A DNA stretch of 14,506 nt from contig DATDDN010000002.1 of assembly GCA_036523795.1 (NCBI GenBank), positions 1 through 14,506 of the forward strand. Direction: 5' to 3'. Positions 1 through 10,182 of this stretch are shown one piece after another; position 1 is the stretch's first letter; each line of letters begins with the position of its first letter. The position numbers and the translations under genes are program-made. The stretch is from 39-52-133 sp036523795 (GTDB lineage: Bacteria > Pseudomonadota > Gammaproteobacteria > Burkholderiales > Gallionellaceae). The notes beneath the pieces are model-generated. The model saw only the letters and a program-made list of their open reading frames with translations, had not been told where the DNA came from and did no database searches.

Positions 1-26
1 GCTTCCTGGGGCATCAGGTGTTTCAT
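1..26 (-). CDS. Possible 5' end of a divergent gene (partial, unidentified)
   Basis: On the minus strand an ATG at 26-24 opens a frame that runs without a stop to the window edge and encodes MKHLMPQE and the start of a ninth codon. A purine-rich AGAGGG lies only one base upstream of the ATG, and a GACAAT hexamer (39-34) lies 7 bases upstream. The same arrangement is seen for metH on the other strand, so a divergent gene pair is plausible. Eight residues are far too few to name a product, and the frame could be chance. I propose no function. Confidence 0.3.
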
Positions 27-81
27 GCCCTCTATTGTCCCGGGTTTTGGCGGTGAATCGCCGCTGCCCGCCCGGCCTTTC

Positions 82-87
82 TACAAT
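82..87 (+). promoter_or_regulatory. Possible -10 hexamer of metH (TACAAT)
   Basis: TACAAT differs from the consensus TATAAT at one base and ends 8 bases before the ATG at 96. A start site about 7 bases downstream would put the mRNA 5' end at or next to the start codon, giving a leaderless or nearly leaderless message. This fits the absence of a Shine-Dalgarno sequence before metH. I see no good -35 hexamer at the usual 16-18 base spacing (around 58-64), so the call is tentative. Confidence 0.35.
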
Positions 88-95
88 TGAGCCCC

Positions 96-3794
<3,699 letters not shown>

Positions 3795-3878
3795 CGCAGC
3801 CGTATCAGTTGCAGATGCGCGATGGTGTTGTTAATTGGAGTAGCTGAGGTTTAACTGTCATCAAAGGGGGTGGGGAAC

Positions 3879-4883
3879 ATGAAAAAAGCATCGATTACGT
3901 TGTTTGTTGGGCTGCTCATGTCGGCGGCAAGCATTGCTTATGCAGGGGACTGGAATCTCGTCAAGAATGTGAAGCGCCTTGAGCAGATCGAGCCCGATTA
4001 CAAGGACGATAAACCCATCGACAAAAAATTCCTCGATGTGCTCGATCTGACCGAGAAGACCAGGAAGGACGGCGAGGTCTACGAAGAGGCAAAACGCATC
4101 GCCAATATTCCCGCGCTGCAGCAGAGCAAATACATGGACTCCTTCCAGTATTACATGCTGGTGAAATCGCTGGGCGTGTCCAAGATCGGCACCTCCGAAC
4201 CGGACCACTGGCTGGTGTTGCTCAATGCGCATGAGAAGAGCCCTCACCTGCTGGCAGCCTGGCTGGTGCACATGAAATTGCTGGCCAAGAACTCGCCGGA
4301 GCAGCAGCGTGACGTGCGTGCCCTGGTCGACTGGATCAAGGCGCAAAAGCCGGAAATGAAGGTGCGCGCTCCCGAATATTCCGGGAACATGCTCATGGGC
4401 TACAAACCGCGTTCGGATTTTGCCGATGGCGACTATCCGAAGTTTCATACTTTGGCCAATTACAGGGCTGCGGTCACGCCGTCCGCCGGATTTCAGGATG
4501 ACGACGTCTATGTCACCCTGCTTGCAAAGATCAAAGACGGGCGTGAGGATGTGCTGAGCGAGATGTCCGGCATTTACCGCAAGATGGGCAAGCGCAAGGA
4601 AGCGTCGGACACCGTCTATCAGCTGGCCGAACTCAAGCTGAAGACCAAGGATTTCCAGGGTGCAAAGTCGCTGCTCGATGACGCGATAAAGCTCAATCCT
4701 GAAAATACGGGTGCGGTCAAAGAGCGCGACCGCATCAAGCTGGAGCTGACCTACCAGTCGCTGGCGCCGGTTGCACCGGTGGCGGCGCCAGCAACCCCTG
4801 CACCAGCGCAGCAGAACGTTCAGACCGCGCAGGAACCGCATCCTGTGGCCAACGCCCAGGCTCAGGATATCAGTGCAAAGTAA
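3879..4883 (+). CDS. Secreted TPR-containing hypothetical protein
   Basis: A 334-residue protein of no family I recognise. The N-terminus is a signal peptide: MKKAS, a hydrophobic core, then a signal peptidase I-like site after about residue 22 (IAYA before GDW), so it is probably periplasmic. The middle is hydrophilic and Lys/Asp/Glu-rich. Residues about 215-290 hold two degenerate tetratricopeptide repeats (GKRKEASDTVYQLAELKLKT; DFQGAKSLLDDAIKLNPEN). The tail, from about 295, is rich in Ala, Pro and Gln (APVAPVAAPATPAP) and probably disordered. ATG 3879 is preferred because AAGGGGG (3864-3870) sits 8 bases upstream and the signal peptide starts there; GTG 3870 would add three residues. The stop lies 13-19 bases before the FKBP gene, so the two are probably co-transcribed. 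A scaffold or folding-partner role is only a guess. Confidence 0.85.
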   Translation: MKKASITLFVGLLMSAASIAYAGDWNLVKNVKRLEQIEPDYKDDKPIDKKFLDVLDLTEKTRKDGEVYEEAKRIANIPALQQSKYMDSFQYYMLVKSLGVSKIGTSEPDHWLVLLNAHEKSPHLLAAWLVHMKLLAKNSPEQQRDVRALVDWIKAQKPEMKVRAPEYSGNMLMGYKPRSDFADGDYPKFHTLANYRAAVTPSAGFQDDDVYVTLLAKIKDGREDVLSEMSGIYRKMGKRKEASDTVYQLAELKLKTKDFQGAKSLLDDAIKLNPENTGAVKERDRIKLELTYQSLAPVAPVAAPATPAPAQQNVQTAQEPHPVANAQAQDISAK

Positions 4884-4887
4884 CGAC

Positions 4888-4894
4888 AAGGGAG
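4888..4894 (+). promoter_or_regulatory. Ribosome binding site before a triple ATG
   Basis: AAGGGAG precedes three consecutive in-frame ATG codons at 4897, 4900 and 4903. Spacing from the GGAG core is 2, 5 and 8 bases, so the second and third ATGs are the likely starts. The choice changes the protein by at most two residues. Confidence 0.6.
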
Positions 4895-4902
4895 AAATGA
4901 TG

Positions 4903-5355
4903 ATGCAAAGGAAAATCTGGATGCCCCTGGCGGCGCTGCTTGCCGCCAGCCTGTTTGCCACCGCGGCCTGCAGCGAGCAGGGCGCTACGCCGGCTGCCGC
5001 CAGCAAAGTGGTCGAGCTGGTGAAGCAGGACGTCAAGCCGGGCACTGGTGCCACTGCGGTGGCTGGCAGCAACGTGACGGTGCACTACACCGGCTGGCTG
5101 TATGACGAAGCAGCACCCGACCATCACGGCAAGAAGTTCGACAGCTCGCGCGACCGCGGCACGCCGTTCCGCTTTGCGCTGGGTGCGGGGATGGTGATCA
5201 AGGGCTGGGACCAGGGCGTGGAAGGCATGAAAGTGGGCGGCCAGCGCACGCTGATCATTCCGCCCGGGCTGGGCTACGGTGCGCGTGGAGCGGGTAGCGT
5301 GATTCCGCCGAATGCGACGCTGGTGTTTGACGTGGAGTTGCTGGGCGTAAATTGA
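4903..5355 (+). CDS. Secreted FKBP-type peptidyl-prolyl cis-trans isomerase
   Basis: Speeds cis-trans isomerisation of peptide bonds before proline, here most likely in the periplasm. The 150-residue product starts with a signal sequence (QRKIWMPLAALLAAS, about 1-22). Cys23 follows FATAA, which resembles a weak lipobox; a lipoprotein is possible but position -3 is Thr, so cleavage by signal peptidase I is also possible. One FKBP domain fills about 38-150, with the usual active-site residues: Tyr62 in VHYTGWL, Phe79-Asp80 in KFDSS, VIKGW at 98-102, Tyr125 in GLGYG, and Phe142 in VFDVELL. It lacks the dimerisation extension of FkpA and Mip, so I give no symbol. It directly follows the secreted TPR gene, suggesting a shared envelope role. 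The start is one of three adjacent ATGs. Confidence 0.93.
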   Translation: MQRKIWMPLAALLAASLFATAACSEQGATPAAASKVVELVKQDVKPGTGATAVAGSNVTVHYTGWLYDEAAPDHHGKKFDSSRDRGTPFRFALGAGMVIKGWDQGVEGMKVGGQRTLIIPPGLGYGARGAGSVIPPNATLVFDVELLGVN

Positions 5356-5386
5356 TCGACAGATCGCATTCCGTCAGGCTAACGCC

Positions 5387-5740
5387 ATGAATCTGATCTC
5401 CAATCCTCTGCTGGTCACCGCGCTGATGCTGGCGGTGTCCAACCTGTTCATGACCTTCGCCTGGTATGGCCACCTGAAGAATTTTTCCAGCTCGCCCTGG
5501 TATGTGGCCGCGCTGGTGAGCTGGGGCATTGCGCTGTTCGAGTACCTGATCCAGGTGCCGGCCAACCGCATCGGCTACACCCAGCTCAGCCTGGGCCAGC
5601 TGAAGATCATGCAGGAGGTGATCACCCTGTCGATCTTCGTGCCGTTTGCCGTGCTGTACATGAACCAGCCGCTGAAGCTTGATTATCTGTGGGCGGGGCT
5701 GTGCCTGATGGGCGCGGTGTATTTCATTTTCAGAACCTAG
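5387..5740 (+). CDS. DUF486 (DMT-like) four-helix inner-membrane protein
   Basis: A 117-residue, very hydrophobic protein with about four membrane segments: roughly 7-25 (LLVTALMLAVSNLFMTFAW), 38-56, 75-92 and 96-115. The sequence NLFMTFAWYGHLK, the conserved FEYLIQVPANRIGY loop and the ending GAVYFIFR fit the DUF486 family (COG3169), which is distantly related to drug/metabolite transporters. No substrate is established for the family, so I assign none. An AGG at 5376-5378 sits 8 bases upstream of the ATG. The gene starts 31 bases after the FKBP stop and may be the last gene of that transcript, because a palindromic repeat pair follows. Confidence 0.9.
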   Translation: MNLISNPLLVTALMLAVSNLFMTFAWYGHLKNFSSSPWYVAALVSWGIALFEYLIQVPANRIGYTQLSLGQLKIMQEVITLSIFVPFAVLYMNQPLKLDYLWAGLCLMGAVYFIFRT

Positions 5741-5745
5741 AAAAA

Positions 5746-5818
5746 CCGTTCATGCTGAGCTCGTCGAAGCATGAACACTGCACCTCCCTTCCCCCTGTGA
5801 CAAGTTCAGGGCGAGCGG
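5746..5818 (+). repeat. REP-like palindromic repeat pair (inverted copies)
   Basis: Copy 1 (5746-5776) carries a perfect 8-bp inverted repeat, GTTCATGC (5748-5755) and GCATGAAC (5769-5776), around a 13-base loop. Copy 2 (5795-5818) is in the opposite orientation: its reverse complement matches the first 24 bases of copy 1 at 16 of 24 positions, and it contains its own smaller stem, CCCTG (5793-5797) with CAGGG (5807-5811). From general knowledge, sequences of the form CCGTTC..GCTGAGC..GTCGAAG..GAAC occur as scattered intergenic repeats in many proteobacteria. An inverted pair between genes fits the REP/BIME type. It lies between the DUF486 gene and mpl. There is no T-run, so I do not call a terminator, though the hairpin could act on mRNA stability. 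Confidence 0.65.
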
Positions 5819-5852
5819 AAGTAAAGAGTCACATCGGGCATTTGGACTAGAC

Positions 5853-7190
5853 ATGCAAAAACACATACACATCCTCGGCATCTGCGGCACCTTCATGGGC
5901 GGCATCGCCGCCATCGCCAAGCAGGCCGGCTATCGCGTCACTGGCTGTGACGCCAACGTCTATCCACCGATGAGCACCCAGCTGGAAGAACAGGGCATAG
6001 AGCTGATTGAAGGCTGGGGGGGGGAGCAGCTGGAACTGAAGCCGGATGTGTTCGTGATTGGCAACGTGGTGTCGCGCGGCAACCCGCTGATGGAAGAAAT
6101 CCTCAACCGCAACCTGCCTTATGTGTCCGGTCCGCAGTGGCTGGCAGATGAGCTGCTGCGCGACAAATGGGTGCTGGGCGTGGCGGGCACGCACGGCAAG
6201 ACCACCACCACTTCCATGCTGGCGTGGATACTGGAACATGCCGGGCTCAACCCCGGCTTCCTCATCGGCGGAGTGCCGCAGAATTTCGGAATCTCTGCGC
6301 GCATCACCGAGTCACCGTTCTTCGTGATCGAGGCGGACGAATACGACACCGCCTTCTTCGACAAGCGTTCCAAGTTCGTGCACTACCACCCGCGCACCGC
6401 CGTGCTCAACAACCTGGAATTCGATCACGCCGATATCTTCGACGACCTCACTGCGATCGAAACGCAGTTCCACCATCTGGTGCGCACCGTGCCCGGCAAC
6501 GGCCTGGTGGTATGCAATGGCCGCGAGGAATCGCTTGCGCGCGTCATCGAGCGCGGCTGCTGGACCCCGGTGGAAAAGTTCGGCAGCAAGGAAGGCTGGA
6601 CCATCGACGACAGCGATCTGGTGTCGCTGCATGGCGTGCCGATGGGCACGCTCAACTGGGAGCTGCTGGGCGAGCACAACCGCATGAACGCGCTGGCCGC
6701 GCTGGCCGCCGCGCGCCATGCCGGCGTGGCGGTGGCGCAGGGATTGATTGCGCTGAGCGAATTCAAGAACGTGAAGCGGCGCATGGAAGTGCGCGGCACC
6801 GTCAACGGCATCACCGTGTACGACGACTTCGCCCACCACCCCACCGCCATCGACACTACCGTGGCCGGCCTGCGCCGCAAGGTCGGTGCTGCACGCATCC
6901 TCGCCGTGCTGGAGCCGCGCTCCAACACCATGAAGCTGGGCGTGATGAAAGACGCCCTCCCCGCCAGCCTGCAGCAGGCCGACCTCACCTTCTGCTACAG
7001 CGCCAACCTCGGCTGGGATGCTGCCGGCGCACTCGCCCCCATGGGCAGCAAGGCAGTGGTGAAAGACGACCTAAACGAACTGATCGAAGCCATCGCCGCC
7101 GCCGCCAAGCCAGGCGACCAGCTGCTGGTGATGAGCAACGGCGGCTTTGGCGGCATCCACGACAAACTGCTCAAACGCCTGGCCCACTGA
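5853..7190 (+). CDS. mpl: UDP-N-acetylmuramate:L-Ala-gamma-D-Glu-meso-DAP ligase Mpl
   Basis: Cytoplasmic murein-recycling ligase that attaches the recovered tripeptide L-Ala-gamma-D-Glu-meso-DAP to UDP-MurNAc using ATP, so turnover products re-enter peptidoglycan synthesis. The 445 residues show the Mur-ligase order: N-terminal UDP-binding fold with HILGICGTFMGG (6-17), which distinguishes Mpl from MurC; ATP P-loop GTHGKTTTT (112-120); ADEYDTAFFDKRSKF (161-175) and NNLEFDHADIF (186-196), both typical of Mpl; GEHNRMNALAA; and the C-terminal domain with YDDFAHHPTAI and LEPRSNTMK. Length is close to E. coli Mpl (about 457). Only a weak GGA-type ribosome site precedes ATG 5853. A run of nine G (6016-6024, Trp-Gly-Gly-Glu codons) lies inside the gene, with the frame intact. 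The dehydrogenase gene follows 50 bases downstream, probably co-transcribed but with no clear functional tie. Confidence 0.97.
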   Translation: MQKHIHILGICGTFMGGIAAIAKQAGYRVTGCDANVYPPMSTQLEEQGIELIEGWGGEQLELKPDVFVIGNVVSRGNPLMEEILNRNLPYVSGPQWLADELLRDKWVLGVAGTHGKTTTTSMLAWILEHAGLNPGFLIGGVPQNFGISARITESPFFVIEADEYDTAFFDKRSKFVHYHPRTAVLNNLEFDHADIFDDLTAIETQFHHLVRTVPGNGLVVCNGREESLARVIERGCWTPVEKFGSKEGWTIDDSDLVSLHGVPMGTLNWELLGEHNRMNALAALAAARHAGVAVAQGLIALSEFKNVKRRMEVRGTVNGITVYDDFAHHPTAIDTTVAGLRRKVGAARILAVLEPRSNTMKLGVMKDALPASLQQADLTFCYSANLGWDAAGALAPMGSKAVVKDDLNELIEAIAAAAKPGDQLLVMSNGGFGGIHDKLLKRLAH

Positions 7191-7226
7191 GGCGACATCT
7201 CGCCCTGCCAGCTGTGCTTCGGACAG
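7191..7226 (+). other. Two small RNA hairpins between mpl and the dehydrogenase gene
   Basis: Immediately after the mpl stop, GGCGA (7191-7195) can pair with TCGCC (7200-7204) around a CATC loop. A second hairpin (7212-7226) has stem CTGT/ACAG, one bulged G and a C(TTCG)G cap, a stable tetraloop in RNA. No T-run follows either, so they are not standard terminators. They lie just upstream of the GGAG ribosome site of the next gene and could tune its translation or message stability. Short stems like these also arise by chance in GC-rich DNA. Confidence 0.3.
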
Positions 7227-7230
7227 ACCT

Positions 7231-7234
7231 GGAG
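7231..7234 (+). promoter_or_regulatory. GGAG ribosome binding site that fixes a TTG start
   Basis: GGAG ends 6 bases before TTG 7241. The Rossmann motif of the encoded dehydrogenase begins within a few residues of that codon (NIGYIGLGVMG), and the reading frame runs open far upstream through mpl in another frame. Together these identify TTG 7241 as the start. Confidence 0.75.
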
Positions 7235-7240
7235 AACAAA

Positions 7241-8131
7241 TTGAACATCGGTTACATCGGTTTGGGTGTCATGGGGCAGGGTTGCGCCAGCAACCTGCTC
7301 AAGGCCGGGCAAGCGCTGCAGGTGCATGCCCGCCGTGCCGAGCAGATGCAGCCACTGGTGGCAGCGGGCGCCACGCCACATGACAGCCCGGCCACGCTGG
7401 CGGCGCACTGCGACATCATCTTCACCAATGTATCCGACACACCGGGCGTGCAGCAGGTGGTGCTGGGCGACCACGGCATCATCCACGGCGCGCGAGCGGG
7501 CAGCGTGGTGGTGGACATGAGCACCATCCTGCCTTCGGCCGCACGCAGCATCGCCGCGACGCTGGCCAGCCAGCAGATCGAGTTTCTGGATGCACCGGTT
7601 TCCGGTGGCAGCCAGGGCGCGCAGGAGGGTACGCTGTCCATCATGGTGGGCGGCAAGGCTGAGGTATTCCAGCGCGTGCTGCCGCTGCTGCAGGCCATGG
7701 GCAAGAACATCGTGCACATCGGCGACGCGGGTGCGGGGCAGGTGGCCAAGGCGTGCAACCAGATCGTCGTCACCCAGACCCTGGGCGCGATTGCCGAAGC
7801 CTACACCCTGGCCAAGGCCGCCGGGGTGGACCCGGCGCGGGTGCGCGCCGCCCTGCTGGGCGGCTTCGCCGGCAGCAAGATGCTGGAGGTGCACGGCCAG
7901 CGCATGCTCAGCCACCAGTTCACTCCCGGCTTCAAGGCGAGGCTGCACGACAAGGACATGCGCATCGTGCAGCAGTTTGCCCAGGAGATGGGGCTGGAAC
8001 TGCCCGGCACCGAACTGGTGGCGGGCTACATCCACGCGCTGGTGGAGGCAGGGCTGGGGGAGCAGGATTCTTCAGCGCTCTCTACGCTGTTTGAGAAGAA
8101 GCTGGGTAAAGAGTTTGGGTCGAAAGAGTGA
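7241..8131 (+). CDS. NAD(P)-dependent beta-hydroxyacid dehydrogenase (3-hydroxyisobutyrate dehydrogenase family)
   Basis: A 296-residue cytoplasmic oxidoreductase of the family that includes 3-hydroxyisobutyrate dehydrogenase, tartronate semialdehyde reductase (GarR/GlxR) and related enzymes. The Rossmann motif GLGVMG is at 7-12. The substrate motif DAPVSGGSQGAQEGTL is at 117-132. The helix GAGQVAKACNQ (164-174) holds catalytic Lys170 and Asn173. The C-terminal half is the all-helical dimer domain with a KDMRIV segment. The exact substrate cannot be read from the sequence; the nearby garK/gcl-type genes that would support tartronate semialdehyde reductase are absent here. His29-Ala-Arg-Arg32 after the second beta strand could favour NADP, but this is uncertain. 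The TTG start is set by a GGAG ribosome site and the position of the Rossmann motif. The gene converges with the minus-strand TPR gene across a 98-base gap. Confidence 0.92.
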   Translation: MNIGYIGLGVMGQGCASNLLKAGQALQVHARRAEQMQPLVAAGATPHDSPATLAAHCDIIFTNVSDTPGVQQVVLGDHGIIHGARAGSVVVDMSTILPSAARSIAATLASQQIEFLDAPVSGGSQGAQEGTLSIMVGGKAEVFQRVLPLLQAMGKNIVHIGDAGAGQVAKACNQIVVTQTLGAIAEAYTLAKAAGVDPARVRAALLGGFAGSKMLEVHGQRMLSHQFTPGFKARLHDKDMRIVQQFAQEMGLELPGTELVAGYIHALVEAGLGEQDSSALSTLFEKKLGKEFGSKE

Positions 8132-8137
8132 AGTGTC

Positions 8138-8162
8138 ATCGATCAAATTTGACTCTATCGAT
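8138..8162. other. Small symmetric AT-rich element in the convergent gap
   Basis: Two ATCGAT palindromes (8138-8143 and 8157-8162) bracket TCAAATTTGA, a perfect 10-bp palindrome (8143-8152). The element sits in the gap between two converging genes. It could be a protein-binding site or part of a transcription stop region, but no T-run follows a stable stem on either strand. I assign no function. Confidence 0.2.
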
Positions 8163-8229
8163 TTCTTATCGTGCTAGCCAAGGGGCGAGACTTGGAGCGA
8201 CGGGATAGCTGTAGGTAATTTATACATGG

Positions 8230-9066
8230 CTATTTATTAAGTTGAGCTTGACGAGATTCTGGCGCCAGTTCACGAATTTTTTCTGCTGCGCGACGAGCAT
8301 CCGAAGTACGCTTCGCGCCTTGAAAAGCTAACTTCAAATCTATCCAGGCGCCAGTGTATTTTGGATTGATTTCAACAGCCTTATTTGCGGCCTGGATGGC
8401 CTCTTCCCATTTTCCCAAACTGAGATACTCAAATGACATAGCTTGCCAGCCAGTTGAGAAACTTGGGTCAATGGCGACAGCTTTTTGAAATGCAAGAATA
8501 GCCCGATCAAATTGGCCATCAGTGTGTAAGGCGCTACCAAGAAGACCCCACGCTATTGGGTTGTCAGGGTTGTGACTAACATTGCTTTCCACGAGTGCAA
8601 TGGCACTAGTTGCCTTACCCTGAGCAAAGTAGGTATCAGCAAGATTGGAAATAGCATCTTGGTAGTCAGGTTGAATTGCGATTGCTTGTGTAAAAAGGCT
8701 CTCGGCCAGTTCAGCTTGATCTTGGGTTAATGGAAAGGCGCCATTATCAAGAATGCCAATCCCTATATTGTTAAGTGCTTCAGCGTCATTCCTTCGTTCA
8801 TGTAAGGCGGCCTTACAAGACTGAGCGCGCCGCATGATGGCTTCATGATTGGAAAGTTTAACGTCATAGGTGGTGGCGTCACGTTCGTCCGCTCGATGCC
8901 TCAGGATGGGTTGGTGGCAGAGAGCTATGTTTGTGGTTAGTTCGCGATGTACGCCCTCATCCGCCATACAGGTCTGCCAAAGAAAGAGCGCTACGAAAGG
9001 GGACGCAAATTTCGTGATCGAGGGTACAGCGCAAGGCCTATATGCGCTAAATAAAACTAGTTTCAT
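8230..9066 (-). CDS. Probably secreted TPR-repeat protein of low GC content
   Basis: A 278-residue protein. The N-terminus (MKLVLFSAYRP, then a hydrophobic ASPFVALFLW ending TCMA before DEG, about 20-34) looks like an atypical signal peptide, so export is likely but not certain. From about residue 80 to the end there are five tetratricopeptide repeats, with clear helices such as AWGLLGSALHTDGQFDRAIL and GWQAMSFEYLSLGKWEEAI and loop endings AIQPD, SHNPD, AIDPS, EINPK and LAPE. TPRs bind protein partners; no catalytic motif is visible. ATG 9066 is preferred: GGAG (9082-9079) lies 12 bases upstream, and the signal-like segment follows. A TTG at 9099 would add 11 residues. The gene follows the glycosyltransferase by 36 bases. 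A sample line inside it (8581-8640) counts 29 of 60 G+C, against 45 of 60 in 9241-9300, suggesting a separate history. Confidence 0.85.
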   Translation of the reverse strand: MKLVLFSAYRPCAVPSITKFASPFVALFLWQTCMADEGVHRELTTNIALCHQPILRHRADERDATTYDVKLSNHEAIMRRAQSCKAALHERRNDAEALNNIGIGILDNGAFPLTQDQAELAESLFTQAIAIQPDYQDAISNLADTYFAQGKATSAIALVESNVSHNPDNPIAWGLLGSALHTDGQFDRAILAFQKAVAIDPSFSTGWQAMSFEYLSLGKWEEAIQAANKAVEINPKYTGAWIDLKLAFQGAKRTSDARRAAEKIRELAPESRQAQLNK

Positions 9067-9102
9067 AGGTCCAGGATTCTCCAACCGTTTGTCATTCAAT
9101 TC

Positions 9103-10182
9103 TCAATTCTTCTGTAACAGCACCCCAAACTGCCGCACAATTACCGGCGCGCTGAACTGCTGCGCCACCCACTCTCTCCCCCCCGCCGCCATCTGCTTGC
9201 GCAACGCCGCATCCTGCGCCAGCTTGAGGATGGCATCGCGCCAGGCCGCCACATCGCCCGGAGGAAGCAGCAGGCCGGTGGTGCCGGGCTGCAGGGTCTC
9301 GGGGATGCCGCCGTTGTCGCTGCACAGCACCGGCACGCCGCAGGCTTGTGCCTCCACCGACACGCGGCCGAAGGTTTCGCCGCCCACCGAGCACATCGCC
9401 AGCATGTCCATCGCCGCGTAGTAGGGGCGCACGTCCGGAGTCCAGCCGTGCTGGGTGTGGCGCTCGGCAAAGCCGCCAGTTTGGATGCGCGCCTTCAGCT
9501 CGGCATCGCCCGGGCCTTCTCCTATCCACATGGCCTTGATGTGCGGGTTTTGCGCCATGGCCTGGTTGAGTGAATCGGCCAGCTGAAAAATGCCTTTGTC
9601 CGGGTGCAGGGCACCGACGAAGCCAAGCACCACATCACTCTCGCCATAGCCCAGACGCGCACGGCTTTCATCGCGCTGGCCCGGCTGCAGCTGGAAGTGG
9701 GCCAGGTCTAGCGGATTGTGCAGCACCTGCAGGCGCTCGGGCGGGATGCCGCGTGCTATGAAGCGCTTGCGCATGAAGTCGGAGATGACGATGAAGCGGG
9801 TGGCCAAGCGCGGGATGAAGTAGTTGGTGGCCGGGCGCATGGGGAAATCCATGTGCTTGAACAGCGCCAGCCTGATGCCGCGCAAACGTGCCAGCAGGGC
9901 GAGTGGCCAGTATTCCTTGCTGAAGCTGCCGATGATCCAGTCCGGCTGGAAACTGCTGCAGGTGCGCCACACGGTGGAAAAGCCGCGCGGGTCGAAGGCG
10001 TTGCGGAACACGCCGTCGATCAGCTGCACGCCGCTGCCCTGCAGGCCGATGGAGATGGGCGCGCCGGGGTAGACCACGGCGGCCACTTCATGACCGGCGT
10101 CATGAAGAGAGCGCGCCAGGGTGACGAAGTGGCTTTCGGTGCCGCCGCCGCCGCGATTGGTTCCCACGAACAGCAAGCGCAT
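9103..10182 (-). CDS. GT4-family glycosyltransferase (GT-B fold)
   Basis: A 359-residue glycosyltransferase of the GT4 type, which moves a sugar from an activated donor to a growing glycan with retention, usually at the cytoplasmic face of the inner membrane. The N-terminal domain begins RLLFVGTNRGGGGTESHFV, the glycine-rich acceptor-side loop near 11-15. The linker is around 180-190 (VLGFVGALHPDKG). The donor domain has WIGEGPGDAEL (219-229) and the EX7E motif with Glu269 and Glu277 (GGETFGRVSVEA), followed by CGVPVLCSDNGGIPETL. The sugar cannot be deduced. Its ATG shares one base with the stop of the deacetylase gene (TGATG), so the two are probably translationally coupled and act on the same surface polymer, such as an LPS core, capsule or exopolysaccharide (inference). 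Confidence 0.93.
   Translation of the reverse strand: MRLLFVGTNRGGGGTESHFVTLARSLHDAGHEVAAVVYPGAPISIGLQGSGVQLIDGVFRNAFDPRGFSTVWRTCSSFQPDWIIGSFSKEYWPLALLARLRGIRLALFKHMDFPMRPATNYFIPRLATRFIVISDFMRKRFIARGIPPERLQVLHNPLDLAHFQLQPGQRDESRARLGYGESDVVLGFVGALHPDKGIFQLADSLNQAMAQNPHIKAMWIGEGPGDAELKARIQTGGFAERHTQHGWTPDVRPYYAAMDMLAMCSVGGETFGRVSVEAQACGVPVLCSDNGGIPETLQPGTTGLLLPPGDVAAWRDAILKLAQDAALRKQMAAGGREWVAQQFSAPVIVRQFGVLLQKN

Noticed and set aside
1..95. Cobalamin or SAH riboswitch ahead of metH
   Set aside because: The 95 bases are too short for a cobalamin riboswitch and I could not find the conserved core of either class. Only a small GGCG/CGCC hairpin (49-62) is present, which is common in GC-rich DNA.
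3795..3869. Promoter for the secreted TPR gene
   Set aside because: TTGCAG (3809-3814) could be a -35 box, but the best -10 candidates near 3831-3837 match the consensus at 3 of 6 or fewer positions. I do not call it.
3861..5072. Minus-strand open frame of 403 codons opposite the TPR and FKBP genes
   Set aside because: Spans two plus-strand genes with signal peptides and good ribosome sites. The antisense product has no recognisable domain.
5741..5852. Rho-independent terminator after the DUF486 gene
   Set aside because: The hairpin at 5748-5776 has a long 13-base loop and no following T-run. It fits a palindromic repeat better.
6167..7240. Upstream extension of the dehydrogenase frame through mpl
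   Set aside because: The frame is open by chance over mpl. The Rossmann motif and the GGAG site place the true start at TTG 7241, so this is not a fusion protein.
8178..8195. Terminator hairpin CCAAG/CTTGG after the dehydrogenase gene
   Set aside because: Only a 5-bp stem with an 8-base loop and no T-run on either strand.
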